Assembly (NCBI RefSeq): GCF_002872335.1 | Contig: NZ_NJAG01000013.1 | Coordinates: 151,341 to 215,340 of the forward strand | Direction: 5' to 3' | Origin: Siphonobacter sp. BAB-5405 | GTDB taxonomy: Bacteria > Bacteroidota > Bacteroidia > Cytophagales > Spirosomataceae | DNA length: 64,000 bases | Part shown: piece after piece, positions 50,275-59,261 of the stretch | Layout of the letters: each line of letters starts with the position of its first letter | How positions within the stretch are numbered: the stretch's first letter is position 1 | Notes under the pieces: generated by a model | What the model was told of the DNA's origin: nothing | Seen by the model: only the letters and a program-made list of their open reading frames with translations | The model's database searches: none | Position numbers and translations under genes: made by a program

Positions 50275-51591
50275 TTATTCAGTTTCCTTCTGCAATACGC
50301 CTATCGTCCGATTCGATTTTTTGAAGTACGTTTTCGCGACCCGCTGAATGTCAGCCACTGTCACGTTACGATAGTCCTCAGACGCCGTGAAAAACTTGCG
50401 GTAGTCGCCGAAGTAGCGTTCGTACCGACCCAGCGTATTCGCTTTTCCGTTATTGGTCTGGATACTGCGGTAAAAGTCCATTACCTTTTGATTTTTTACC
50501 TTCTCCAACTCTGCTTCCGTCACGCCCGTTTTCACGACCTTATCCACTTCAGCGAGCAGAGCGGCTTCCAGGGTATCCGCTGTTTTGCCATCTGAAGCCT
50601 GGGCGGTAAAGGAGAACAGGTACGGATCAATGCTGGGAGCAAAACTCGTATAGGCCTCGCTGGCGATCTGCGTATCGACGAGGGCTTTGTACAGACGCGA
50701 GGACTGGCCCCGGGATAAAATGGCCGACAGCAAATCCAGGGCGTAATAATCCGGGTGTCGGGCTTCTGGGGTGTGATACGCAATCTGTACGTAAGGTGAG
50801 GGTACGTCCCGATTTACCATTACCCGGCGTTCTCCCTTTTGCTCGGGTTCTTTGTTGTGGACGACCGGAGGAGCCGGAGCCAGTACGGGAATGGGCTCGA
50901 AGTACTGCTCGGCCAATCGCTTGACATCGGCCAGCTTGACGTCACCGACGATAAAGGTGATGGCGTTATTGGGGGCATAATACGTTTTAAAGTAGTTGAC
51001 CAGATCTTCCCGTTTCCAGTTTAGAATATCTGACTCATACCCAATGACACTCCACATGTACGGGTGTTGGGAAAAAGCGACCGAAAGCATCGCCTGATCC
51101 AGTTCTTCTTCGGGGCTGTTTTCTAACCCGGTCGTATATTCCGAATGCACTACGCCGCGTTCCGACTCAATCATCTTGGGATCCAGAGCCAGATCCCGAA
51201 TCCGATCCGCTTCCAGATCGAAAATAGATTCCAGAGCGGTGGCCGGGAAAAAGTCCGTATACACGGTCATGTCCTGACTCGTATAGGCGTTATTTTGCCC
51301 GCCATTGAATTCCATGACCTGATCGAACTGCTTGGGGCCGTATTTCTTGGCTCCGTTGAACATCATGTGCTCGAAAAAGTGCGACAGTCCGGTGATGCCC
51401 TGTTTTTCGTTCCGCGAACCCACGTTCCAGAACAAATACATGTTCGCGTTAGGAATCGAATGATCTTCCAGCACGAAGATTTTCATTCCATTTTTCAGGG
51501 TAAACGACTGGACATCTTCCGCTTTTAGCTGAGCGAAAGCGGGGACGCTCAGCCAGAAGGCCAGCCCCCACATACAAAAGCGTTTTAGCAT
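50275..51591 (-). CDS. M16-family zinc peptidase, catalytic subunit
   Basis: A 438-residue secreted protein with signal peptide (to FAQ, about residue 21). The inverted zinc motif HxxEH is H71-F-F-E74-H75, and the third zinc ligand is E151 in VVHSEY, at the usual distance. It is the first gene of the two-gene unit with the inactive homologue. It degrades peptides, or processes them, in the periplasm. The length is normal for M16B half-subunits. Natural substrates are unknown. Confidence 0.93.
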   Translation of the reverse strand: MLKRFCMWGLAFWLSVPAFAQLKAEDVQSFTLKNGMKIFVLEDHSIPNANMYLFWNVGSRNEKQGITGLSHFFEHMMFNGAKKYGPKQFDQVMEFNGGQNNAYTSQDMTVYTDFFPATALESIFDLEADRIRDLALDPKMIESERGVVHSEYTTGLENSPEEELDQAMLSVAFSQHPYMWSVIGYESDILNWKREDLVNYFKTYYAPNNAITFIVGDVKLADVKRLAEQYFEPIPVLAPAPPVVHNKEPEQKGERRVMVNRDVPSPYVQIAYHTPEARHPDYYALDLLSAILSRGQSSRLYKALVDTQIASEAYTSFAPSIDPYLFSFTAQASDGKTADTLEAALLAEVDKVVKTGVTEAELEKVKNQKVMDFYRSIQTNNGKANTLGRYERYFGDYRKFFTASEDYRNVTVADIQRVAKTYFKKSNRTIGVLQKETE

Positions 51592-51683
51592 GACAGATAA
51601 GGGGAAAAGTGTAAAATAGGAAAGTTACAGGCAAACCTCGCAACGGGGCTCAACTGTATGATGAATGGTTGGGAAAAGGCTAC

Positions 51684-52367
51684 CTACAAGCCTGGAATCC
51701 GAAGAATCAGGTTGGGGTCGGGGCAGTTGGCCAGATACATCGCCCGCTCCGACAGGCTGCATACGCCCGGATAATCGCCCGACCATTCCTGCATCTCTTC
51801 AATGATCTGAAAATGCAGGTGCGGCGGCCAGTCACCGTTTTCCGGATACGGTCCGAATTCCGCAAAGGGCTCTCCCGCGGCAATGGTCTGGCCGGGCACT
51901 TTATCGCGTAACGACGCACGGCTGAGGTGACCGTACAGCGTATGAAAAAGAGTTCCTTCGAGTTCGTGTTGCAGGATAATCGTGGGCCCGTAATCACCAA
52001 AATTAGCGTTATCCCGCAGGCTATGAATGGTACCCGTTAGCGGAGCGGAAACGGGCGTACCCGCTTCGGCCCAAATATCGATTCCGAGGTGAATTTCCCG
52101 GGGTTCGGTCGTTTGCTGAAAATGTGGACTCCGCCGATACAGAACCCGGTGTTCATTGTAACCCCCGACTCCGCAAAGGGCTCCAGCTTCCTGTATTTCC
52201 TGCGTGACGAAGCGGGAAAAATCGGCCGTATCGACGAGTTCCTGTTGCTGTAGAGCCTGATTTCCGGCGGTAAAATCAAGAATTTTTACGCGAAAACGCT
52301 GCCAGTCGAAGGGTACTACGGAAGCAAAGGAAATTTGGTATTTAAGAAGCGTATCAGTAAGTTTCAT
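51684..52367 (-). CDS. M23-type peptidase-domain protein without signal peptide
   Basis: A 227-residue protein. The LytM/M23 core has the zinc ligands H and D in HLGIDIW, the LYGHLS strand and the HLHF motif, so the active site is complete. No signal peptide or coiled coil is seen, which is odd for a peptidoglycan hydrolase. The N-terminal 60 residues are unlike common domains. It may act after cell lysis, or be exported in another way, or act on an unrelated substrate; sequence does not decide. Confidence 0.8.
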   Translation of the reverse strand: MKLTDTLLKYQISFASVVPFDWQRFRVKILDFTAGNQALQQQELVDTADFSRFVTQEIQEAGALCGVGGYNEHRVLYRRSPHFQQTTEPREIHLGIDIWAEAGTPVSAPLTGTIHSLRDNANFGDYGPTIILQHELEGTLFHTLYGHLSRASLRDKVPGQTIAAGEPFAEFGPYPENGDWPPHLHFQIIEEMQEWSGDYPGVCSLSERAMYLANCPDPNLILRIPGL

Positions 52368-52378
52368 GGATGGCTGTA

Positions 52379-52410
52379 TTTGGCAAGCCCCAAATCTACG
52401 TTTATATTTG
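52379..52410 (+). promoter_or_regulatory. Bacteroidota promoter of the POT gene (TTTG-N20-TATATTTG)
   Basis: TTTG at 52379-52382, a 20-bp spacer and TATATTTG at 52403-52410. The predicted transcript starts near 52417 and has a leader of about 130 bases. Confidence 0.7.
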
Positions 52411-52413
52411 GGG
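52388..52413. promoter_or_regulatory. Inverted repeat CCCCAAAT-N10-ATTTGGGG overlapping the -7 box (candidate operator)
   Basis: The perfect 8-bp arms are at 52388-52395 and 52406-52413. The right arm covers the last five bases of the -7 element, so a bound dimeric protein would block the polymerase. Confidence 0.5.
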
Positions 52414-52548
52414 TGCTACGAATTACCCTGCACTTGATTTAAAGCTGTCCAGCAGCTTTTCAACGGCTTTAGTAAAGTAGCGGTTGCCCGGCACACGTCT
52501 ATACGAACTCCAAAGTTTACTTAACTTCATTCATCAAAACGAAATCGG

Positions 52549-54054
52549 ATGCCCGAATTTATTAAACCGCCTCAGACGAAACGGATTTTAGGCCACCCCC
52601 AGGGCCTTTTTTTGCTTTTCACCACGGAAATGTGGGAACGCTTCAGCTACTACGGCATGCGGGCCGTTCTTACGCTGTATTTTACGCAGGCGTTGATGCA
52701 AGACAAAGCCTTTGCGTCTAACTTCTACGGTGGTTATACGTCACTGGTCTATCTGACGCCCCTGATTGGTGGGTATATCGCGGATAAATACTGGGGCAAC
52801 CGTCGCTCGATTTTGGTAGGCGGACTGGTCATGGCTCTGGGCCAGTTTTTCCTGTTCTGTTCGGGGAGTATCTATGACCAGCCCGGCGGAAATATGCTAC
52901 TCTACGTCGGGCTAGGTCTGATGATCGTTGGGAATGGATTCTTCAAACCCAACATCTCTTCGATGGTAGGGACGTTGTACGATCCGGCCGACCGGCGGAA
53001 AGATGCGGCGTATACCATTTTTTACATGGGGATTAACCTGGGTTCGTTCATTGGACAAACGATTTGTGCCTTGGTGGGAAATACGGGTCGCCCCGAAGAT
53101 TTCCGCTGGGCTTTCCTCGCCTGTAGCATTGCCCTCTTACTAGGTACCGTTGTCTTTCAATGGGGAAAAATCAAGTACCTCGTCACCTGGAAAGGTGAAC
53201 CCGTAGGCGAAACGCCCGTTAACTCTCCCGCCGTAAAGTCGGTGTACTGGGTGTTGCCGGTTTTGCTGGTGGTAGGCCTGGGCATGTTATGGTTTGACGT
53301 AAACGTGTATCCCATTCTGCTTTGGTTTCCGCTGATTGGTGGCGTCGGTTCACTGGTTTTTATCCTGATGGATAAATCCCTGAATGCGAAAGAAAAGCAA
53401 CAGGTGATTGTTATTTACATCGTTTCGTTTTTCGTTATTTTCTTCTGGGCTGCTTTCGAGCAGGCCGGTGCTTCGCTAACATTTTTCGCCGATGAACAGG
53501 TGGATCGCCAATTGTTTGGCTGGACCATTCCACCGGCATTGTTCCAGAATTTCAACCCCTTCTTCGTCGTCACTTGTGCCCCGATCATGGCTGGCATCTG
53601 GACGTACTTAGGTAACAAGGGTATTGAACCCGCTTCGCCTTACAAAATGGCGATTGGTCTGACCTTACTGGCCATTGGGTATCTGATTATGTTACCGGCC
53701 GTAAAAGATCCGGTACCGGGTGTGAAGGTAAGTGCGGGCTATCTGGCGGCCTTGTACTTCTTCCATTCCGTTGGGGAGCTTTGCCTCTCTCCCATTGGTC
53801 TGTCATTGGTGAACCAGCTGGCCCCGGCCAAGTACAGCTCTTTGCTGATGGCGGTGTGGTTTCTGGCCAACGTAGCGGCCAATAAATTCGCGGGTACGCT
53901 GAGTTCGTACTATCCTGAAGCGGGTAAAATTACTAACTTCCTCGGCTATCAAATGGCGAGTCTGTACGACTTTTTCCTGCTGTTTGTGGTGATGTCCGGC
54001 GTAGCAGCGGTACTGCTGTTCCTGTTGTCGAGACGACTCACCCGAATGATGTAG
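52549..54054 (+). CDS. POT-family proton-coupled oligopeptide transporter
   Basis: A 501-residue polytopic protein with about fourteen hydrophobic segments. The POT signature ETFERFSYYGMR-type appears as EMWERFSYYGMRAVL near residue 29. The second PTR2 motif FYMGINLGSF is at about 160-170. The ExxERFxYY Glu and Arg are the proton-coupling residues. It imports di- and tripeptides. It is monocistronic, with the consensus promoter and candidate operator upstream and a strong terminator downstream. Confidence 0.95.
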   Translation: MPEFIKPPQTKRILGHPQGLFLLFTTEMWERFSYYGMRAVLTLYFTQALMQDKAFASNFYGGYTSLVYLTPLIGGYIADKYWGNRRSILVGGLVMALGQFFLFCSGSIYDQPGGNMLLYVGLGLMIVGNGFFKPNISSMVGTLYDPADRRKDAAYTIFYMGINLGSFIGQTICALVGNTGRPEDFRWAFLACSIALLLGTVVFQWGKIKYLVTWKGEPVGETPVNSPAVKSVYWVLPVLLVVGLGMLWFDVNVYPILLWFPLIGGVGSLVFILMDKSLNAKEKQQVIVIYIVSFFVIFFWAAFEQAGASLTFFADEQVDRQLFGWTIPPALFQNFNPFFVVTCAPIMAGIWTYLGNKGIEPASPYKMAIGLTLLAIGYLIMLPAVKDPVPGVKVSAGYLAALYFFHSVGELCLSPIGLSLVNQLAPAKYSSLLMAVWFLANVAANKFAGTLSSYYPEAGKITNFLGYQMASLYDFFLLFVVMSGVAAVLLFLLSRRLTRMM

Positions 54055-54076
54055 ACATAGACATTAGTACTTTAAG

Positions 54077-54112
54077 AAAACAGCTCCGGATTCATCGTCC
54101 GGAGCTGTTTTT
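54077..54112. terminator. Bidirectional intrinsic terminator
   Basis: The hairpin AAAACAGCTCCGGA / TCCGGAGCTGTTTT lies between the convergent POT and NTF2-like genes and overlaps the stop codon of the latter. Confidence 0.88.
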
Positions 54113-54557
54113 ATTTTCTACGCGTATCACTAAGCTGAATAATCTTCCAGCCCTGGTCAGTTTTATAGAATTGAAAAGCATCCACCCCTTTGTGACTAAA
54201 TTCCTTATTGGCGTAAAATTCATAGAATGCCCAGGCCGTCGCCAGCCGGTCGTCTACGCGAATTTCACAGGACGTCAGTCGTTCTTCAATGTTCGTGTCC
54301 GATGGAATCGAGCCAATGGCCTTGACGAAGGCATCAATACTCTGACTAAGCAGTAAAGGCTGGCCCTGGCGATTAACGAAGGCCGATTGAAGGCGAGCTG
54401 AGGGATGAAAGACACTTCGTACGAGGTTGGTATCCTTCTTGGCCATTCCCTCAAAAAGCCGATCCACGACGGCCCGAATCGCAGATTCTTCCGTTTGCTG
54501 AGCCTGTACCGAGAAGATACTCAGGCCTAATACACTCGTCAATACAATTTTTTTCAT
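54111..54557 (-). CDS. Secreted NTF2-like protein (SnoaL/lumazine-binding type)
   Basis: A 148-residue protein; the ATG at 54557 gives a clean signal peptide (MKKIVLTSVLG to VQAQ, about residue 20). The rest has the helix-sheet pattern of NTF2-like domains: AIRAVVDRLFEGMAKKD, VFHPSARLQ, and the closing FYKTDQGWKIIQLSDTRRK. No catalytic residues can be named. Such Bacteroidota proteins often act as periplasmic binding or accessory proteins. It lies 23 bp downstream of a cytochrome gene and may be co-transcribed. Confidence 0.82.
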   Translation of the reverse strand: MKKIVLTSVLGLSIFSVQAQQTEESAIRAVVDRLFEGMAKKDTNLVRSVFHPSARLQSAFVNRQGQPLLLSQSIDAFVKAIGSIPSDTNIEERLTSCEIRVDDRLATAWAFYEFYANKEFSHKGVDAFQFYKTDQGWKIIQLSDTRRK

Positions 54558-54580
54558 GTTGAAGGGATCCAATGGTTTAA

Positions 54581-55417
54581 CTACCTGGATTTATGTTTGG
54601 CCATGTAGGAAAGGTAGCCGACAATTTCGTTAATTTCTTTCGCTTCCAGTCCCAACGTAGGCATTTTCACCTTATTCCGGTACTGATCGGGGTGAGCGAT
54701 GAAGGCCTTCAGATCATCCGTTTTCCAGTACTCGGTTACACTTTTAGGAAAATTCAGCTCAGGACCAAGCGTACCCCCGACGCCGTTGAGGGCATGGCAG
54801 GTTAAACAATGCGTTTTGAACAATCCGTACCCTTTGACGACGGAATCATCGTCTTTCGGCAACAGAGCTTGCGTCTCTTTGGAAGCGGAGGTCAGCGAGA
54901 TTTTAACCAGGTTATACGGCCACTTATAGGTAGCATCATCACCCGGAACGTCGGTATAACAGATGTAATACGGAGCGATTTTCTTGGTTTCCGAACCTTT
55001 CTGCAAGGTCGTCCAGTCCTCTCCCTGAGCAGCATCGTGGTCCCGAACAGCCAGATAGGCTTTTTTGCCCAGTACCTTAGTCAGTGGCATGGAAGGATTA
55101 TAGCCATCCTCGCATTCAAAGACGACCTGCGTTTCGGCAGGATTGACGCTCCTATACGCCGGTATCTGTTTCAAAACCGTAGCTAAGGGTATGGCATCAA
55201 AGGTCTTGTTGCGGTGAAAAACGGGATCATTTGGTACGGTAATTGATTCCGTTGGCCCCAGCTTACCTTTCCACGCCACTAAGTCAATCGATAAGGAATC
55301 CGTACTTGCCTTCGGAGCTTGCGAAGTAGAATCAGTTGCTTCCGCCTGCGTCGCTTTCGAAGCGGGCTGGCAGGCCAGACAACCCAGAAAGAGGATAGAA
55401 AATAAAGCTCGTTGCAT
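54581..55417 (-). CDS. Cytochrome c lipoprotein with N-terminal molybdopterin-oxidoreductase-like domain
   Basis: A 278-residue lipoprotein (lipobox LGCLAC). Residues about 45-180 look like the small beta domain found in molybdopterin-dependent oxidoreductases (IPLATVLKQIP, VVFECEDGYNPSMPL), without its own catalytic Cys arrangement. Residues about 190-278 are a class I cytochrome c: heme-binding CLTCH and the Met ligand in KVKMPTLG. It should carry electrons in the periplasm. With the sulfite-oxidase-like enzyme 5.4 kb away it suggests a common redox role. Confidence 0.8.
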   Translation of the reverse strand: MQRALFSILFLGCLACQPASKATQAEATDSTSQAPKASTDSLSIDLVAWKGKLGPTESITVPNDPVFHRNKTFDAIPLATVLKQIPAYRSVNPAETQVVFECEDGYNPSMPLTKVLGKKAYLAVRDHDAAQGEDWTTLQKGSETKKIAPYYICYTDVPGDDATYKWPYNLVKISLTSASKETQALLPKDDDSVVKGYGLFKTHCLTCHALNGVGGTLGPELNFPKSVTEYWKTDDLKAFIAHPDQYRNKVKMPTLGLEAKEINEIVGYLSYMAKHKSR

Positions 55418-55777
55418 ACCGGCAAATATCAGAAAAAAGACGAGATGCTGCGAAGGTGCATAAGGTTTGACGGTTGATTTAAGGTGCAGGTTTGAGAGCC
55501 ACGAATGTCATTTCTGGTTGCTAGTATTGAACGCTCGTAGCGTTAGGAGCTGATTTTTAGTTTAAGTACTGAATCGAATTTCTTAGTTCAGAAATTTCAG
55601 CATCTACCGCTCGTTTTGAGCCTTTAAATTAGAACAGTACTCTAAAATCTTTACAATTTTATTATTCTGATTATCAGTAGCCTATTCAACTATTCTCTAC
55701 TTTTTCAGAAAAATTCATTACAACCGGGCAACCCTTTCGTCTTACCCTGCGAGTATTTGATTGAAACTAGCCAAAAC
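55418..55777. other. Intergenic region upstream of the sigma-factor gene
   Basis: This is 360 bp between divergent genes, A+T rich from 55600 on. I see no terminator, no dispersed repeat and no complete TAnnTTTG promoter. It should contain the promoters for the cytochrome and sigma-factor genes. Confidence 0.4.
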
Positions 55778-56359
55778 GTGATTAAAATCACTCCCGCAGA
55801 GCTATTGCCCCTTCTACAGGGCTGTGCCCGGAACGAACGAAAAAGCCAGGAGCGACTGTACCGGCTTTTTTATTCGTTCGCGATGAGTATTGCATCACGG
55901 TATTGTCCGACGAAAGAAGAAAGTCTGGAGGTAGTCAACGACGGATTTCTGAAGGTCTTTCACGGCATGACGCATTATCAGATTGAAAAACACGAACCCG
56001 TACCGTCGTTCGTAGGCTATTTCAAGAAAATCATCATTCACACAGCCATTGATCAGTATCGAAGCAGCATTAAGCATAGTCACCAGGTAAATCTGGAAGA
56101 AGGTATTTCCGTTTCCCACACCGAAAGTCCGCTCGACGGGCTGGCTTATGAAGAATTGATTGGATTAGTACAACAACTGACGCCCGGCTACCGGGCCGTA
56201 TTTAACCTATACGTCATTGACGGCTATTCGCACGAAGAAGTAGCCCAACAACTGGGCATCACCGTTGGCACCTCCAAATCAAATTTAGCAAAAGCCAGAC
56301 AATACCTGCGGGAGCTGTTAAAACAAAGTCATGAAGAACGATCCTCCAAATATGTCTGA
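55778..56359 (+). CDS. RNA polymerase sigma factor, ECF (sigma-70 family)
   Basis: A protein of about 193 residues. Region 2 (residues about 20-90) shows RLYRLFYSFAMSIASRY and VVNDGFLKVFHGMTHY, and region 4 (about 130-185) shows LTPGYRAVFNLYVIDGYSHEEVAQQLGITVGTSKSNLAKARQYL with the helix-turn-helix. It redirects RNA polymerase to a regulon. No ATG is available: GTG 55778 or TTG 55757 are the candidates. Its 3' end overlaps the next gene by 29 bp, so translation is coupled. Confidence 0.92.
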   Translation: MIKITPAELLPLLQGCARNERKSQERLYRLFYSFAMSIASRYCPTKEESLEVVNDGFLKVFHGMTHYQIEKHEPVPSFVGYFKKIIIHTAIDQYRSSIKHSHQVNLEEGISVSHTESPLDGLAYEELIGLVQQLTPGYRAVFNLYVIDGYSHEEVAQQLGITVGTSKSNLAKARQYLRELLKQSHEERSSKYV

Positions 56360-57698
56360 TGATCAGCTGGATGACCTGTTCAGACAGGCTGCCTCGGGCT
56401 ACGAACCGCCGTTCGATCCGGAGGCTTGGAAACGCATGGAGCAAAAGCTCGGCGGGGATCAGTATTTCAAATCGGCAGTTAGACGATTTACGCTCATTGA
56501 GGCACTGGTGGTGCTGAGTATGCTGGGCTTATTCTGGTGGGCCAGTCACGGACCTATCCCGGCGAAAATGGGCACGGAGCCCTCAGAAACGGCGGTCGTA
56601 CGTGCGACCAAGCCCTCTACTCAAGTAGAATCAGTACCAACAACCCAGCCTTCATCCGCTCAGCGTAACCCGGAGGCCTCACCATTAGCTGCTTCGGATT
56701 CAGAAAAAGCAATCCGTACAACTAATGAGGATACGTCCGTAAACCGTTCGTCCACCATACGCAAGACTTTAAAGCCAATACACCGTCCAACTACGCCGAG
56801 TCGCTACGTTTCCGAAGCTCCATTAGTGGCTTCGGACGTAAGCCCTCGGAAAGCCCGGACTTTTAACTCTCGCAGGCAGTCCATTCCCGACTATTCCAAG
56901 CGGCAATCGCGTCGGCGAGAAGAGGAGAACCTGGTACCCAAGTTAGCCGTACCTCAACCTACGGTTTCTGCTGATACGAGCAGTACGAAACTGGGAATAA
57001 AGGCATTAACCGCGTTGTCCTGGAAAGCGTTACCGGTTGACCTGGCTTTTCAGGTTCCGGATTTAGAACAGTCCAACGAGCCGGCGGCTTCGGTACCCCA
57101 GCCCCAACCCCGCTGGGCCTTACAATTGATGTTGTCGCCAGATTTCACCCGCGTTCCTGGTAGAAGAGCGGCTACGGGCGTCAATACGGGGCTTCAACTG
57201 GAATACCGGCTGGCCCCACGCTGGCGAGTAGCAGCCGGAGTTATTTACTCACTTAAAAACTACGCCGCTACCAGTTACGATTACCGACCCTATAAGGGAT
57301 ATTGGACGACTTACCATCGCCCGGACCAGATCGACGCCACTTGCCGGATGCTGGATCTGCCACTCAGTGTGACCTTTGATGCCTGGAAAATCAAACAGAA
57401 TCAATTTTTCGTGAGTCTGGGAAGTACGTCTTATCTCATGCTACGGGAGAATTACCGGTATCAATATACCACCTATGAGTACGACATCGAAAAAAAGCGT
57501 ACGGGAAATCACTGGCTGGCCACGGTCAATCTATCGCTGGGTTTCGAACGACCCATTACCTCCCGTTTGCAGTTGCGTATAGAACCCTTCGTAAAAATGC
57601 CGCTGGGAGGTGTAGGCTTTGGAAACGTGCGTTTGCGTACGGAAGGTATATTCTTTACGCTTCGCTACCACTTACAAAAGCCAACTATAAAATTCTAG
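56331..57698 (+). CDS. Sigma-factor partner: transmembrane protein with C-terminal outer-membrane-barrel-like domain
   Basis: A 455-residue protein. A short cytoplasmic part (DDQLDDLFRQAASGYEPPFDPEAWKRMEQKL) may bind the sigma factor. One helix follows (about 53-71), then a Ser/Thr/Pro- and Arg-rich disordered linker (about 75-240) and a domain (about 260-455) with the alternating-residue strands and aromatic girdle pattern of outer-membrane beta-barrels (VNTGLQLEYRLAPRWRVAAGV onward). It overlaps the sigma gene by 29 bp. It could link an outer-membrane state to sigma-factor release. Some Bacteroidota have this architecture. Confidence 0.72.
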   Translation: MKNDPPNMSDDQLDDLFRQAASGYEPPFDPEAWKRMEQKLGGDQYFKSAVRRFTLIEALVVLSMLGLFWWASHGPIPAKMGTEPSETAVVRATKPSTQVESVPTTQPSSAQRNPEASPLAASDSEKAIRTTNEDTSVNRSSTIRKTLKPIHRPTTPSRYVSEAPLVASDVSPRKARTFNSRRQSIPDYSKRQSRRREEENLVPKLAVPQPTVSADTSSTKLGIKALTALSWKALPVDLAFQVPDLEQSNEPAASVPQPQPRWALQLMLSPDFTRVPGRRAATGVNTGLQLEYRLAPRWRVAAGVIYSLKNYAATSYDYRPYKGYWTTYHRPDQIDATCRMLDLPLSVTFDAWKIKQNQFFVSLGSTSYLMLRENYRYQYTTYEYDIEKKRTGNHWLATVNLSLGFERPITSRLQLRIEPFVKMPLGGVGFGNVRLRTEGIFFTLRYHLQKPTIKF

Positions 57699-57837
57699 TA
57701 TACAGAACATTACTAGCTGCTAACCGTCCATTTCCCTCTTGCGTGCAACGCTGCGTTAGCGTTGGCCGTAATGATTCGTAACCGAAAGGCTACTCTGAAA
57801 CGTATTACCCTTTTTGAACCCTATAACTGTAAACGAC

Positions 57838-58284
57838 ATGGCGACGATGGACCGCAAACAATTTATGAGTATGGTAGGTACCGGTATCGGTGCGATTATT
57901 CTGCAACAATGCCTTTCGGGCTGTAAAAATGAGAAAGATGATCCCGTAGATCCCGATTCCGGCAATGGCGGTACTGGGGGCGTCAACCTCTCCCTTGACC
58001 TGACGAATGCGACGTATTCCAAACTAGCTACTAACGGCGGTTACGTGTATACCAACGGCATCATCGTCGCTCGTACCAATGCGGGCACGTACATCGCCGT
58101 GTCTCAGGCCTGTACACACCAGGGCGTTTCGGTGGAGTACCGAACCGGAACGAATGATCTGTATTGCCCCGCTCACGGTTCCCGCTTCAGCACTACGGGT
58201 TCGGTGGTACAAGGCCCTGCGAATGCCGCTCTCAAACAGTACAAAACTGAACTTACTGGCACGACGCTACGCGTTTTTGAATAG
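57838..58284 (+). CDS. Rieske [2Fe-2S] protein
   Basis: A 148-residue protein from ATG 57838 (ATG 57847 is also possible). After a hydrophobic N-terminal segment with a lipobox-like SGCKN, the Rieske core has CTHQGV and, 20 residues later, CPAHGSRF, which supply the two Cys and two His cluster ligands. It is membrane-anchored and faces the periplasm. No ring-hydroxylase or bc1 partner is next to it; the DUF5777 and YceI genes follow within 35 and 29 bp, so the three form one operon. Confidence 0.93.
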   Translation: MATMDRKQFMSMVGTGIGAIILQQCLSGCKNEKDDPVDPDSGNGGTGGVNLSLDLTNATYSKLATNGGYVYTNGIIVARTNAGTYIAVSQACTHQGVSVEYRTGTNDLYCPAHGSRFSTTGSVVQGPANAALKQYKTELTGTTLRVFE

Positions 58285-58318
58285 TCGTTTTTTGTTCCGC
58301 TCTTCACCCGTCTTTTGT

Positions 58319-59233
58319 ATGAAAACCTCCGTTTTTTTCTTCCTTCTAGGATTCGTATGCCTGAGTCAGACGGTACGTGCTCAGGACGATGATCTGCTTA
58401 AATCGCTGGATCAGCCTACCACCCAAACGTTTACTTCAGCGACGTTTAAAGGTACTCGCCTGATTAATGGTCATACGGTCGAGACCGTCAAGGGTAAGCA
58501 CCTTGATTTCCTGATTTCGCACCGTTTTGGTCGGCTTAATTCGGGTGTTGATAATTTCTACGGCCTGGATGAAGCTTCGATCCGTCTCGGCCTCGAATAC
58601 GGTATTACGGATCGACTGACGGCCGGCGTAGGTCGCAGTAATATTCAGAAAACCGTCGATTTGTACCTGAAATACCGCTTGCTTCGCCAGAGTACGCAGG
58701 GCTCACCGCTGAGTGTTACGTTGTTTGCTTCGGATGCCATCGTCACCGAACCCACGCGTAGCAACGCCAGTAGCACCCTGTATTATAACAACGGCGAACG
58801 CCAGAACTGGACTTTTCAGGCCTTGATTGCCCGTAAATTCAGCGATCGTTTTTCGCTGCAACTCATGCCCACGCTTCTCACCCTGGCGAAGCCCGAACAA
58901 GGCCCCAAAGCGATTCCAGCCGTGGGTATTGGTGGACGGTTTAAAGTCAGCAAACGCGTATCGATTAATGCCGAATATTACGCCCGTTTCCTCAGTGAAA
59001 GTGACCAGCTAACCGCTCCCGGTGGCGTAAAATCCTACAATGCCGTTGCCGTAGGCGTTGATATTGAAACCGGCGGTCACGTCTTTCAATTACACTTCAC
59101 CAACTCGCAGGGCATGATCGAGAAGCAATTCCTGAGTCAGGCTACGGGCAATTTCTTCAAAGGAGATATTCATTACGGCTTTAACATTTCCCGCACCTTT
59201 AGCTTCGACCGGAAGTCGAAAAAAGACTGGTAA
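58319..59233 (+). CDS. DUF5777 family beta-barrel protein
   Basis: A 304-residue protein; the ATG at 58319 starts a signal peptide (to VRAQ, about residue 22). The block LLKSLDQPTTQTFTSATFKGTRLINGH and HLDFLISHRFGRLNSG, followed by antiparallel strands with aromatic ends, is that of DUF5777 outer-membrane barrels of Bacteroidota. The function of this family is unknown. Its position between a Rieske protein and YceI, near cytochromes, suggests a link with periplasmic electron transfer. Confidence 0.9.
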   Translation: MKTSVFFFLLGFVCLSQTVRAQDDDLLKSLDQPTTQTFTSATFKGTRLINGHTVETVKGKHLDFLISHRFGRLNSGVDNFYGLDEASIRLGLEYGITDRLTAGVGRSNIQKTVDLYLKYRLLRQSTQGSPLSVTLFASDAIVTEPTRSNASSTLYYNNGERQNWTFQALIARKFSDRFSLQLMPTLLTLAKPEQGPKAIPAVGIGGRFKVSKRVSINAEYYARFLSESDQLTAPGGVKSYNAVAVGVDIETGGHVFQLHFTNSQGMIEKQFLSQATGNFFKGDIHYGFNISRTFSFDRKSKKDW

Positions 59234-59261
59234 TTGCTCATCCTAAATTCTTATCCAGACC

